Positions 24,946 through 31,865 of a DNA stretch of 64,000 nt are shown here, in pieces; position 1 is the first letter of the stretch, and the number at the start of each line of letters is the position of its first letter. The stretch is from JACVRW01 sp963746825. GTDB lineage: Bacteria > Actinomycetota > Thermoleophilia > Solirubrobacterales > Thermoleophilaceae. The stretch lies in NCBI GenBank assembly GCA_963746825.1, contig CAVVCU010000008.1, positions 62,001 through 126,000 of the forward strand. The letters run 5' to 3'. The notes under the pieces were generated by a model. It did no database searches. It was not told the origin of the DNA and saw only the letters and a list, made by a program, of their open reading frames with translations. The translations under genes and the position numbers were made by a program.

Positions 24946-25959
24946 CTACCTGACCGGCTTCACCCGTGGCCGCCGTCCCGCGGTGGCGACCGTTCGGTTC
25001 CAAGATGTCGAGCCCGGGCTCGCCGGAAGCACCCGGTAGTCGGGATGGCGGACGTAGGTGGGCACGTAGCGCACGCGCCGTGCCCTTACCTTGCCGTCCG
25101 CGGCAACGAAGTCGATCAGGGCGACCAGGCCGTCCTGCGCCTCCGCCGGACAGCACGCCGCCGTCTGGTTGGAGACCAGGTTGCCCTCGCCGAACACCAC
25201 GGGCTTGCCGTTGATGAAGCGGATGGGCTGGACCACGTGCACGTGCTGGCCGACCACGGCGGATATGAGCGGGGACTTGGTGAGGCGCCGGGCCAACGAC
25301 AGCTGGGAAGGGCTGACTTCGTGGACGTACTCGTCGCCCCAGTGGAGGTTCACGATCGCCGTGTCGGCGCCCTGGCGGTGGGCCCTCCTGGCCTCGGAGA
25401 GGATGGCTTTCGCGCTTGCGAAGTTGACCGCCCACGGGCTCGGCACGGCCTGCCCGTTGCTCACTGCCGTGTAGGAGAGAAAGGCGATCTTGGTGTCCTT
25501 GACGGTCAGGATCGTCGGGCGCCGGCGCTCCTTCGCCGAGCGCGCGGTGCCGGTGTGCGCCAGGCCGGCTCGGTCCAGGGCCTCGAGCGTGGTGCGCACG
25601 CCGTAGCTGCCGGCGTCGAGCGAGTGGTTGGAGGCGGTGCTGCAAGCGTCCCAGCCCACCCTCCTGATCGAGCCGGCCAGGCCGGGAGGCGTGCGAAACG
25701 AGGGATAGCCCTGCACCGCGCCGGGCACGAGCGGGGTCTCGACGTGGCAGAGGGCCAGGTCGGCGCCGGCGATGCGCCCGCGGATCGACTGGAACATCGG
25801 CGCGAAGTCGTAGCGCCGCCCGTTCCCGTAGGCCAAGGCCTGAGCCGCCACGGGAGAGTGGATGAGAAAGTCGCCGGAGGCGGCGACGGTGAAGCGCTCG
25901 GGCGGGGCCCCGACCCCCTGGGACCACGCGAGCGCAAAGGCGACGAGGGCGACCTTCAT
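24946..25959 (-). CDS. CapA-family protein, tandem paralogue
   Basis: A 337-residue CapA/PGA_cap protein closely related to the next gene: AASGDFLIHSPVAAQALAYGNG, CHVETPL, GWDACSTASNHSLDAG, VNLHWGDEYVHE, GQHVHVVQPI and GEGNLVSNQTAACCP. It has only a short hydrophobic N-terminus (KVALVAFALAWSQGVGA), which reads as a signal peptide, not an anchor. This copy is probably secreted while the sister is membrane-bound. It is first in a three-gene minus-strand unit. Different localisation of two similar enzymes hints at division of labour on an envelope polymer; this is inferred. Confidence 0.87.
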   Translation of the reverse strand: MKVALVAFALAWSQGVGAPPERFTVAASGDFLIHSPVAAQALAYGNGRRYDFAPMFQSIRGRIAGADLALCHVETPLVPGAVQGYPSFRTPPGLAGSIRRVGWDACSTASNHSLDAGSYGVRTTLEALDRAGLAHTGTARSAKERRRPTILTVKDTKIAFLSYTAVSNGQAVPSPWAVNFASAKAILSEARRAHRQGADTAIVNLHWGDEYVHEVSPSQLSLARRLTKSPLISAVVGQHVHVVQPIRFINGKPVVFGEGNLVSNQTAACCPAEAQDGLVALIDFVAADGKVRARRVRYVPTYVRHPDYRVLPASPGSTSWNRTVATAGRRPRVKPVR

Positions 25960-26003
25960 GCCTGGCCTGCGAGGGTGGCAGATTTGTTACGTCGGCGCTG
26001 TCT

Positions 26004-26021
26004 CTGGTCGCTGACGACCAG
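26004..26021. promoter_or_regulatory. Short perfect hairpin/dyad upstream of the AbiEi-DUF559 gene
   Basis: CTGGTCG (26004-26010) and CGACCAG (26015-26021) pair perfectly across CTGA, ending 13 bp before the start at 26035. AbiEi-type winged-helix proteins are known to bind inverted repeats in their own promoters, so this may be an autoregulatory site. It could equally be an mRNA hairpin. Confidence 0.35.
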
Positions 26022-26034
26022 CAATGATCGGGCC

Positions 26035-27000
26035 ATGGACGGTGAGGGGGTAATCGAGCCCCATAGTGGGGCCCAATCGCACCCTCGGCGCCCGGATGCC
26101 CTGATTGCCGAGCTCTCCGACCGCCAGCACGGGGTGGTTGCTCGCCGGCAGCTGCTCGAGCTGGGCATCGGCCGGAGGGCGATCGGGCACCGATTGGAGC
26201 GAAGAAGGCTGCGAGAAGTGCATCGCGGCGTGTACGCAGTCGGCAGTCGACGCCTGACACGGTCGGGCACCTGGATGGCGGCTGTGCTCGCTTGCGGGCC
26301 GGATGCCGTCCTGAGCCATCGCTCGGCGGCTGCGCTGTGGGGTATTCGCCGCGGAGACCCGGTCCGCACCGAGGTCAGCGCCCCCGGATGGGCCGGTCGA
26401 CGCAAGGGCATCCGAGCCCACCGGGCGGTGCTCCAACCCGACGAGATCACCGTGGTCGACGGCATCCCGGTCACCACCGTCGCGCGCACGATCTTCGACC
26501 TGGCTGCCGTCGTGAGCCGCCACGAAACAGAGAGAGCCATGGAGGAAGCCGAGGCGCGGCGGCTATCAGACCACACACCCCTGGCTGCTCTCGTCGCGCG
26601 GTACCCCGGGCGACGAGGGACCGCAACCCTCAAGGACATCATGGGCGCGGAGCAGCGCTCAGCCGGCATCACCCGCAGCGAACTCGAGGATCGCTTTCTG
26701 CGCTTCCTTGCCGAGCGTGGGCTCCCGCCCCCCGCCCCCAATGCCTGGCTCCACCTCGGAGAACACTGGATCGAAGGCGACTGCGTCTGGGCCGAGCATC
26801 GTCTCGTCGTAGAGCTGGACAGTTGGCGACACCACAACAGCAAGGGCGCGTTCAGGCGTGACCGCGCGCGTGACCGGCGCCTCAAGGTCGCCGAGTGGGA
26901 GCCGATTCGCGTGACCGCGTGGGACCTCGAGGAGGACCCCGACAGGCTCGCGGCCGAGCTCGCCGCCCTGCTCACCAGCGCACGTCGTGCCACTCCATGA
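26035..27000 (+). CDS. AbiEi antitoxin-like winged helix fused to DUF559 (Vsr-like) nuclease domain
   Basis: A 321-residue protein with two parts. Residues about 20-190 resemble the AbiEi-type antitoxin domain: DRQHGVVARRQLLELGIGRRAI, LREVHRGVYAVG, AVLSHRSAAALWGI and TTVARTIFDLA. Residues about 215-315 match DUF559, a Vsr/PD-(D/E)XK-like nuclease fold (SELEDRFLRFL, EGDCVWAEHRLVVELDSW, RRDRARDRRLKVAEWEPIRVT). Acidic residues of a nuclease site are present in EGD and VELD. No toxin partner lies beside it. Such genes are often multi-copy in Thermoleophilia, and a decayed copy exists at about 49.6-50.4 kb. Its 3' end overlaps the convergent DUF2804 gene by 29 bp. Function (defence, self-regulated nuclease) is unproven. 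Confidence 0.82.
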   Translation: MDGEGVIEPHSGAQSHPRRPDALIAELSDRQHGVVARRQLLELGIGRRAIGHRLERRRLREVHRGVYAVGSRRLTRSGTWMAAVLACGPDAVLSHRSAAALWGIRRGDPVRTEVSAPGWAGRRKGIRAHRAVLQPDEITVVDGIPVTTVARTIFDLAAVVSRHETERAMEEAEARRLSDHTPLAALVARYPGRRGTATLKDIMGAEQRSAGITRSELEDRFLRFLAERGLPPPAPNAWLHLGEHWIEGDCVWAEHRLVVELDSWRHHNSKGAFRRDRARDRRLKVAEWEPIRVTAWDLEEDPDRLAAELAALLTSARRATP

Positions 27001-27742
27001 CGCCGTAACCGCTCTCCAGCTCGAGCCCGCCCGGGAGCGCTCCGGCGAAGGAACCGAACGGCTGGCGATAGTCGCTGCGCACGATCAGGCGGTTGGTGTG
27101 GTCCTCGCGCGCCGACCACTCGGTGAAGCTCAGGTCGCCCACCCGCGACAGGTCGGCGGCGAACTCCACCGGCCCGACCTCGCGGGGCGAGCCCTCGATC
27201 CACACCGTGCGCTCGCTGCCGGCCGGCGCGTCGTGCACGCCGTCGACCAGGTTCCAGGCCACCGGCCGGCCATCGCGCGCACGCCCCACGCCCGCCGACC
27301 AGCGCCACGAGGTGCGCCGGGCGTGGTAGCCGGCCGAATCGTCGACGAAGCCAAAAGGGCCGTCGAACGCCAGCACACGGTCCGCCACCCTTACCTGCCC
27401 TCTCACCGCGATCCCGGCCTGCTTTCGCGTCCAGATGTAGGAGCGGCCGTGGCCCGACACCACCTCGACGCCGGGACCCTCCTCCAGCGAGAAGAGATCG
27501 ACCACCCCGTCGGACGACCGGCCCTCGTACAGCGAGCCGTCGGGCAGCGCCACGGCCCACCAGCGTTGCAGCATCCCCGCCACCCGGGCGCGGCCGATGC
27601 ACAACATCAGCTCCGGCGAGTAGACGGCCACGTAGCGCCAGCGCTTCAGCGGCCGGCGGTCGCGGACGAGCGGCATCCGCTCCGGGGGCAGGGGAAGCCC
27701 CAGCGAGCGGACGGCGGAACCGCGAACCGGTAGTTTCGGCAT
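26972..27742 (-). CDS. DUF2804 family protein
   Basis: A protein of 256 residues (from ATG 27742; a GTG at 27757 is also possible) resembling DUF2804. The opening LPLPPERMPLVRDRRPLKRWRYVAVY, the YIWTRKQAGIAVRGQV region, the DDSAGYHARRTSWRWSAGVG block and VAWNLVDGVHDAP are its main conserved features. The closing GVMEWHDVRW is also characteristic. The fold resembles lipocalin/tocopherol-cyclase-like beta barrels, but no biochemical role is known. It is transcribed divergently from the nitrilase operon; the TetR-type palindrome lies in the short gap and may control both. Confidence 0.8.
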   Translation of the reverse strand: MPKLPVRGSAVRSLGLPLPPERMPLVRDRRPLKRWRYVAVYSPELMLCIGRARVAGMLQRWWAVALPDGSLYEGRSSDGVVDLFSLEEGPGVEVVSGHGRSYIWTRKQAGIAVRGQVRVADRVLAFDGPFGFVDDSAGYHARRTSWRWSAGVGRARDGRPVAWNLVDGVHDAPAGSERTVWIEGSPREVGPVEFAADLSRVGDLSFTEWSAREDHTNRLIVRSDYRQPFGSFAGALPGGLELESGYGVMEWHDVRW

Positions 27743-27763
27743 TCCCGCGCAGTACACTCCAGA

Positions 27764-27779
27764 TTGACTGGTCAGTCAA
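27764..27779. promoter_or_regulatory. TetR-type operator palindrome before the nitrilase-TetR operon
   Basis: A perfect inverted repeat TTGACTG-GT-CAGTCAA, 16 bp. It lies 16 bp upstream of the proposed nitrilase start and 21 bp upstream of the divergent DUF2804 start. A TACACT hexamer just upstream (27753-27758) could be a -10 box, placing the palindrome over the start of transcription. TetR repressors commonly use TTGAC-type dyads, and a TetR gene is second in the operon, so autoregulation is likely. Confidence 0.6.
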
Positions 27780-27780
27780 C

Positions 27781-27790
27781 GAGGGAGGGA
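27781..27790 (+). promoter_or_regulatory. Strong ribosome binding site that points to a CTG start
   Basis: GAGGGAGGGA lies 5 bases before CTG 27796. No ATG, GTG or TTG in the nitrilase frame exists between here and codon 36 (GTG 27901). The site therefore supports initiation at CTG. Confidence 0.55.
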
Positions 27791-27795
27791 GCGCT

Positions 27796-28632
27796 CTGCG
27801 CGCCGCGGCAGTCCAGCTCGAATGCACCACTGACGTCGATCGCAACCTCGAAGAGGCGCAGCGGCTCGTCCGCGCGGCCGCGGATGACGGCGCCGAGCTC
27901 GTGGTCCTCCCCGAGCGCCTCGACATTCGCGGTGCGCCGTCGCAGTACGCGTCGGTCGCCGAGGGCCTGGACGGCCACGTCGCCGGCTGGGCCCGCGGGC
28001 TCGCCGCGGAGCTGGGCATAGACCTCGTGGCGGGCTCGATCGCCGAGAAGCGCGAGGGTCACGAGCGCGTGGCCAACACCTCCGTTCACGCCGGCCCCGA
28101 CGGCGAGATCAAGGCGGTCTACCGCAAGATCCACATGTTCGACGTGGAGGTGGGCGGCGTCGAGTACCGCGAGTCCGAGTACTCCGAGCCCGCGGAGGAG
28201 ATCGTCCTGTCGGAGACGGCGGACGGCGTGGGCCTCGGGCTGACCGTCTGCTACGACCTGCGCTTCCCCGAGCTCTACCGGATCCTCGCGCTGCGGGGAG
28301 CCCGCATCGTCACCGTGCCCGCGAACTTCACCCGCGTTACCGGAGAGGCGCACTGGGAGGTGCTGCTGCGCGCGCGGGCCATCGAGAACCAGGTGTTCGT
28401 GATCGCGCCCGGACAGGGTCGCGGCACCGGGCCCGAGACCGACAGCTACGGCAACTCGATGATCGTCGACCCCTGGGGCGAGGTGCTCGCGCGGGCGGGC
28501 GGCGAAGGAGCATGCGTCGTGGCCGCCGAGCTCGACCTCGGGCGACAGGACGAGATCCGCGAGAAGCTGCCCAGCCTGGCCAACCGCGTGGCCGGGGCGT
28601 ACCGCTGGCCCGTAGAGGCGCCGGTCTCGTGA
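27796..28632 (+). CDS. Carbon-nitrogen hydrolase (nitrilase superfamily), probable CTG start
   Basis: A 278-residue nitrilase-superfamily amidase (omega-amidase/Nit branch by look). The catalytic triad is complete: Glu40 in ELVVLPE, Lys111 in YRKIHMFD and Cys152 in TVCYDLRFPEL. The N-terminal strand LRAAAVQLECTTDVDRNLEEA is essential to the fold but is encoded upstream of the first GTG (27901). Translation most likely begins at CTG 27796 after a strong GAGGGAGGGA. The family hydrolyses amide bonds of small carboxamides such as alpha-ketoglutaramate. Its stop overlaps the TetR start (GTGA). The palindrome at 27764-27779 probably controls it. Confidence 0.85.
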   Translation: MRAAAVQLECTTDVDRNLEEAQRLVRAAADDGAELVVLPERLDIRGAPSQYASVAEGLDGHVAGWARGLAAELGIDLVAGSIAEKREGHERVANTSVHAGPDGEIKAVYRKIHMFDVEVGGVEYRESEYSEPAEEIVLSETADGVGLGLTVCYDLRFPELYRILALRGARIVTVPANFTRVTGEAHWEVLLRARAIENQVFVIAPGQGRGTGPETDSYGNSMIVDPWGEVLARAGGEGACVVAAELDLGRQDEIREKLPSLANRVAGAYRWPVEAPVS

Positions 28633-29243
28633 AGGCCGCCGCCGTCGACAAGCGCCGCATGATCCTCGACGCCGCTGTGCGCGTCTTCGCCACCCGCGGC
28701 TTTCACCACTGCCGCGTCTCCGACGTGGCCGACGAGGCCGGCGTGGCGTACGGGCTCGTCTACCACTACTTCAGCTCCAAGGAAGAGATCCTCAACACCC
28801 TCTTCCTCGAGCGCTGGCAGATCATGCTCGACGCGATCGCCGAGATCGACGCGCGGGAGGTGCCGGCGCGCGACAAGCTCTACGGGGTCGCGGGCTTCAT
28901 CATCGATTCCTACCGCCACGACCCGGACCTGATGAAGGTGATCATCGTCGAGGTCACCCGGGCGGCCAACTCGTTCGGCGCGCTGCACCTGGCGCGCATC
29001 CGCGAGGCCTACGCGGGGATCGCGAACATCGTCGAGTCGGCGCGCAGCGAGGGCTCGTTCAAGTCGGCCATCCCGTCCGAGTTCGCGGCGATGTGCTTCT
29101 ACGGGGCGATCGAGCAGCTGCTGACGGGATGGATCTTCGAGGTGCTTCCGCGCACGGACGAGGAGTTCGAGCGAGCCAAGGGGCTGGTGGTGGAGGCCAT
29201 CTGCGGCGGCCTCGAGTCAGGTCACAACGGCGCGTCTGGTTGA
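28629..29243 (+). CDS. TetR/AcrR-family transcriptional regulator
   Basis: A 204-residue TetR regulator. The N-terminal helix-turn-helix is complete: ILDAAVRVFATRGFHHCRVSDVADEAGVAYGLVYHYFSSKEEIL. The ligand domain is FadR/KstR-like in length and ends with WIFEVLPRTDEEFERAKGLVVEAICGGL. It is coupled to the nitrilase gene by a GTGA overlap, so it should sense a metabolite tied to that enzyme. The TTGACTG/CAGTCAA palindrome upstream of the operon is its likely target (inference). The small membrane-protein genes start 13 bp after its stop and may be co-transcribed. Confidence 0.92.
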   Translation: MKAAAVDKRRMILDAAVRVFATRGFHHCRVSDVADEAGVAYGLVYHYFSSKEEILNTLFLERWQIMLDAIAEIDAREVPARDKLYGVAGFIIDSYRHDPDLMKVIIVEVTRAANSFGALHLARIREAYAGIANIVESARSEGSFKSAIPSEFAAMCFYGAIEQLLTGWIFEVLPRTDEEFERAKGLVVEAICGGLESGHNGASG

Positions 29244-29256
29244 ATCCCGCCGGCCG

Positions 29257-29397
29257 ATGAACAATGACCTCACCAAGCGCCTCATGTGGACCGGCCTCCT
29301 GGCCGGCCTGGGCGCGCTCTCGTCGATCGTCGCCAACCGGCTGGCCACCGCGCTGTGGCTGCGGCTCTTCAAGGAAGACCCGCCGGTCGACCGATGA
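29257..29397 (+). CDS. Small membrane protein (46 residues)
   Basis: A short gene, MNNDLTKRLMWTGLLAGLGALSS..., encodes one hydrophobic helix with a basic N-terminal cap and a charged C-terminus (LFKEDPPVDR). It overlaps the next start by 4 bp (ATGA). Such a protein with the RLMWTGLLAGLGAL pattern occurs beside Holin-X and DUF3618 genes in actinobacteria. That supports it as real despite its size. Role unknown; probably part of the membrane module encoded by the next three genes. Confidence 0.65.
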   Translation: MNNDLTKRLMWTGLLAGLGALSSIVANRLATALWLRLFKEDPPVDR

Positions 29398-29597
29398 GCG
29401 ACGAGTCCGATCAGGCCCCGACCGCCGGCGCCGCCGCCGTCAACCAGGGGGCGACGGGCTCGCGGCCGATGGGCGAGAGCCCGCTCAGCGTGAAGAGCGA
29501 CAGCGATGCCTTCGCCCAGCGCCCGGAGGCCTTTGTCGGTGGAGCGTTCGCGGGCGGGTTTGCGCTCGCTCTGATCCTGAGAAGGTTGACGCGATGA
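29394..29597 (+). CDS. Small membrane protein (67 residues)
   Basis: A 67-residue protein with a polar, disordered N-terminal half (MSDESDQAPTAGAAAVNQGA) and one C-terminal membrane helix (AFVGGAFAGGFALALILRRL). It has a glycine-rich face like other small actinobacterial inner-membrane proteins. Both ends overlap neighbours by 4 bp (ATGA), so its translation is coupled in the four-gene membrane cluster. Function unknown. Confidence 0.7.
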   Translation: MSDESDQAPTAGAAAVNQGATGSRPMGESPLSVKSDSDAFAQRPEAFVGGAFAGGFALALILRRLTR

Positions 29598-30070
29598 GCT
29601 TCGACGGCGGCGCGGGCCCGCCGAACGCGGAGAAGAAGCTCGGCGAGATCGTCACCGAGGTGACCGAGAAGGCCTCGCTGCTGGTCCGCCAGGAGGTCGA
29701 GCTCGCCAAGGCCGAGGTCACCGACAAGCTCACGAAGCTCGGGCGGGGCGCGGCGGCCGCCGCGGCGGCGGGCGTCTTCCTCGTGTTCGGCGTGACGATG
29801 TTCTTCCACTTCTCGGCCTGGATCATCAACGACCTGTTCGACTGGAACACCGTCTGGCCCGGCTTCCTCATCGTCACGATCTTCCTCTTCCTGTGCGCCG
29901 CGCTGGCCGGCTTCCTGGCCTACCGCTTCTTCAAGAAGGGCTCTCCGCCCATCCCGCAGATGGCCATCGACGAGGCGAAGGCGACCCGCGCGCAGTTCGA
30001 GACCCAGAAGATCGAGCGCGACCAGGTGAGCCGCTCCCTCGAGCGCGGCGAGGAGATCAAGACGAGCTGA
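29594..30070 (+). CDS. Actinobacterial Holin-X/phage holin superfamily III (DUF1469/YqjE-like) membrane protein
   Basis: A 158-residue protein. An amphipathic N-terminal segment (LGEIVTEVTEKASLLVRQEVELAKAEV) is followed by two membrane helices (AAAAAAAGVFLVFGVTMFF and WPGFLIVTIFLFLCAALAGFLAYRFF) and a charged tail. This matches the Holin-X/DUF1469 family, related to E. coli YqjE. Despite the name, no phage genes surround it; a structural or stress role in the membrane is more likely. Overlapping starts/stops tie it to both neighbours. Confidence 0.85.
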   Translation: MSFDGGAGPPNAEKKLGEIVTEVTEKASLLVRQEVELAKAEVTDKLTKLGRGAAAAAAAGVFLVFGVTMFFHFSAWIINDLFDWNTVWPGFLIVTIFLFLCAALAGFLAYRFFKKGSPPIPQMAIDEAKATRAQFETQKIERDQVSRSLERGEEIKTS

Positions 30071-30309
30071 TGGCCACGCCCGCCCCGCAGACACCGGAGA
30101 TGATTCGCTCCTCGATCGAGGAGACGCGCAAGGAGCTCGGCTTCTCGGTCAACGACCTGCGCTCGAAGGTGGCGGAGCTGACCGACTGGCGCCGCCAGCT
30201 GGTCGAGCACAAGAAGCCTGCGCTCATCGGCGCGGGCGTAGCCGGGTTCCTGATCGGCGGGGGCGTGGCCGCGACGATCTCGCTCCTCACCGGGCGCCGC
30301 GGAAGCTGA
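30070..30309 (+). CDS. DUF3618 family membrane protein
   Basis: A 79-residue DUF3618 protein with the signature IRSSIEETRKELGFSVNDLRSKV at residues 12-34 and a C-terminal membrane helix (PALIGAGVAGFLIGGGVAATISLL). It is the last of four coupled membrane genes (TGATG overlap with the Holin-X gene). The pairing of an IexTRxeL helix protein with a YqjE-like protein parallels the E. coli yqjD-yqjE cluster, where YqjD tethers ribosomes to the membrane in stationary phase. A similar role is inference. The following GNAT gene overlaps its stop with CTGA. Confidence 0.85.
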   Translation: MATPAPQTPEMIRSSIEETRKELGFSVNDLRSKVAELTDWRRQLVEHKKPALIGAGVAGFLIGGGVAATISLLTGRRGS

Positions 30310-30857
30310 AGCGCTCGCGGGTCTCACTCCGGCCGCTGAGCTCGACCGACGGCCCCGAGTTCGTGGCCCTGATGGCGGCCAGCCGCACCCTCCATCGGCC
30401 CTGGTCGACCCCGCCCACCGACCTCGCATCGTTCGCGTCGCTCGCGTCCCGCACCGAGCGCGACGACTACGACCTGCAGCTGGTGTGCCTGCGAGCGGGC
30501 GGGGCGATCATCGGCTACTTCGCGCTCAGCCAGATCTTCCGTGGCGCCTTTCACAACGCATACCTGGGCTACGACGGCAGCGCGCCCTACGCCGGTCAGG
30601 GCTACATGCGCGAAGGGCTCGACCTGATGCTGCGGTACGCCTTTCGGAGCCAGCGCCTGCATCGTGTCGAGGCCAACATCCAGCCCGGCAACCAGCCCTC
30701 CCGCGGGCTGGTGGAGGGCGCCGGCTTCCAGCTCGAGGGCTTCTCGCCGCGCTACCTGAAGATCGGCGGCCGCTGGCGCGACCACGAGCGCTGGGCGCTC
30801 ACGGTTGAGGACTGGCAGCCGCGGCCTCGCTTCGGGCGCGGGTCTCGCTCCCGCTGA
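30306..30857 (+). CDS. GNAT-family N-acetyltransferase (RimJ/RimL-like), possible CTG start
   Basis: Acetyl-CoA-dependent acyltransferase of the RimJ/RimL branch, about 183 residues. The N-terminal strand reads RVSLRPLSSTDGPEFVALM. The CoA loop is GYDGSAPYAGQGYMREGLDLML, followed by HRVEANIQPGNQPSRGLVEGAGFQLEGFSPRYLKI, all classic. The N-terminal motif is upstream of the first GTG (30363), and the only plausible initiator is CTG 30306. It overlaps the preceding stop as CTGA, like the ATGA/GTGA overlaps elsewhere here. There is no separate RBS. The 3' end overlaps the convergent membrane protein by 59 bp. Target (ribosomal protein, peptide, drug) unknown. Confidence 0.82.
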   Translation: MKRSRVSLRPLSSTDGPEFVALMAASRTLHRPWSTPPTDLASFASLASRTERDDYDLQLVCLRAGGAIIGYFALSQIFRGAFHNAYLGYDGSAPYAGQGYMREGLDLMLRYAFRSQRLHRVEANIQPGNQPSRGLVEGAGFQLEGFSPRYLKIGGRWRDHERWALTVEDWQPRPRFGRGSRSR

Positions 30858-31854
30858 GCGGGTCCTCGTCCGTGCCGTAGTAGCGGCGGTGAACCAGGGC
30901 CGCCACGCCGCCGGCCGGAATCGGGAGCCAGAACGAGACCAGGCGATAGGCCAGCGTGGCCACCACCGCCTCGCCCGCGGGCACGCCGGCCAGCGCCAGG
31001 GTTCCCGTGAGGCCGGCCTCGACGAAGCCCAGGCCGCCGGGGGTGAGCGGCAACGTGCCCAGGAACTGGGCGGCGCAGAAGGCGAGCAGGACGGTCGAGG
31101 GCCGCGGGTCGGCGTGAATGGCCGTGAGCGCGGCCATCAGGGTGAGGTAGTCGAGCACCCAGCGCCCGGCGGCGAACATCAGCGCCTCCCACCAGCGCCG
31201 GCCGAGCACGTCGCGGACCTCGTTGCGCTCGCGGATCAGGCGGCTGGGCACGCCGGTGAGCGGCGTGCGGCGGCGGAGGATCCGGTTGCGCACGGCCTGC
31301 ACCGCGCGGCCCACAGCGATCAGCGGGCGGTCGTAGAGCACGGCAACGGCTCCGCCGATGAGAACGGCCACGAACACCACTCCGCCGAGAACCGCGGCGC
31401 GGCCGAGGCCCGGATCCACGGGCGATCCGAAGAGCAGCGCCGGCAGCGCCAGCAGGGGCAGAGCGAGCAGGATGCTGAACACCAGCACCGACGATGCGGT
31501 CATCCCCGAAGCGGCGGTGCCGGCGGGCACGCCGCTCCGCACGAGCATCGCGTACTGCATCGCGCCCGCGGCGGCCACGCCCCCCGGCACGATGCGCCCG
31601 AAGGCGTTCGAGGCGAGCTGAGAGGTCGCGATCGGCTTGATGTGGTCGGCCCTCACCGCGATCTTCTGGACCTGCCACATGCACGCGTAGCTGCCCACCT
31701 GCAGCCCCACCATGGCCAGGTACCAGAGCGGGTTGAATTCGTCGAGCCGGTCGAACGCGCCGAAGACCTCGGCCAGGGCCGGCGCCAGCAGGTACAGCGA
31801 GATCGCGGTTATGGCGAGCAGCAGACCGCGCTTGGCCAGAACCCCGATCTTCAT
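30799..31854 (-). CDS. LPG-synthase-type/flippase-like (UPF0104) integral membrane protein
   Basis: A 351-residue membrane protein with about eight helices matching the lysylphosphatidylglycerol synthase TM/UPF0104 family. Conserved parts are ASNAFGRIVPGGVAAAGAMQYAML, LGTLPLTPGGLGFVEAGLTGTLALAGVPAGEAVVATLAYRLVSFWLPIPAGG and the RRYYG tail. Relatives move lipid-linked molecules or aminoacyl-phospholipids across the membrane; no aminoacyl-transferase domain is attached here. The related domain is also fused to a glycosyltransferase at 51199-53532. Starts with ATG 31854, 11 bp after the AI-2E family gene on the same strand. Confidence 0.85.
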   Translation of the reverse strand: MKIGVLAKRGLLLAITAISLYLLAPALAEVFGAFDRLDEFNPLWYLAMVGLQVGSYACMWQVQKIAVRADHIKPIATSQLASNAFGRIVPGGVAAAGAMQYAMLVRSGVPAGTAASGMTASSVLVFSILLALPLLALPALLFGSPVDPGLGRAAVLGGVVFVAVLIGGAVAVLYDRPLIAVGRAVQAVRNRILRRRTPLTGVPSRLIRERNEVRDVLGRRWWEALMFAAGRWVLDYLTLMAALTAIHADPRPSTVLLAFCAAQFLGTLPLTPGGLGFVEAGLTGTLALAGVPAGEAVVATLAYRLVSFWLPIPAGGVAALVHRRYYGTDEDPLSGSETRARSEAAAASPQP

Positions 31855-31865
31855 CGAGTCAAAGG

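Noticed and set aside
29594..30070. Prophage remnant suggested by the phage-holin family name
   Set aside because: The Holin-X family is a chromosomal actinobacterial family; no lysin, capsid, integrase or att-like repeat is near.
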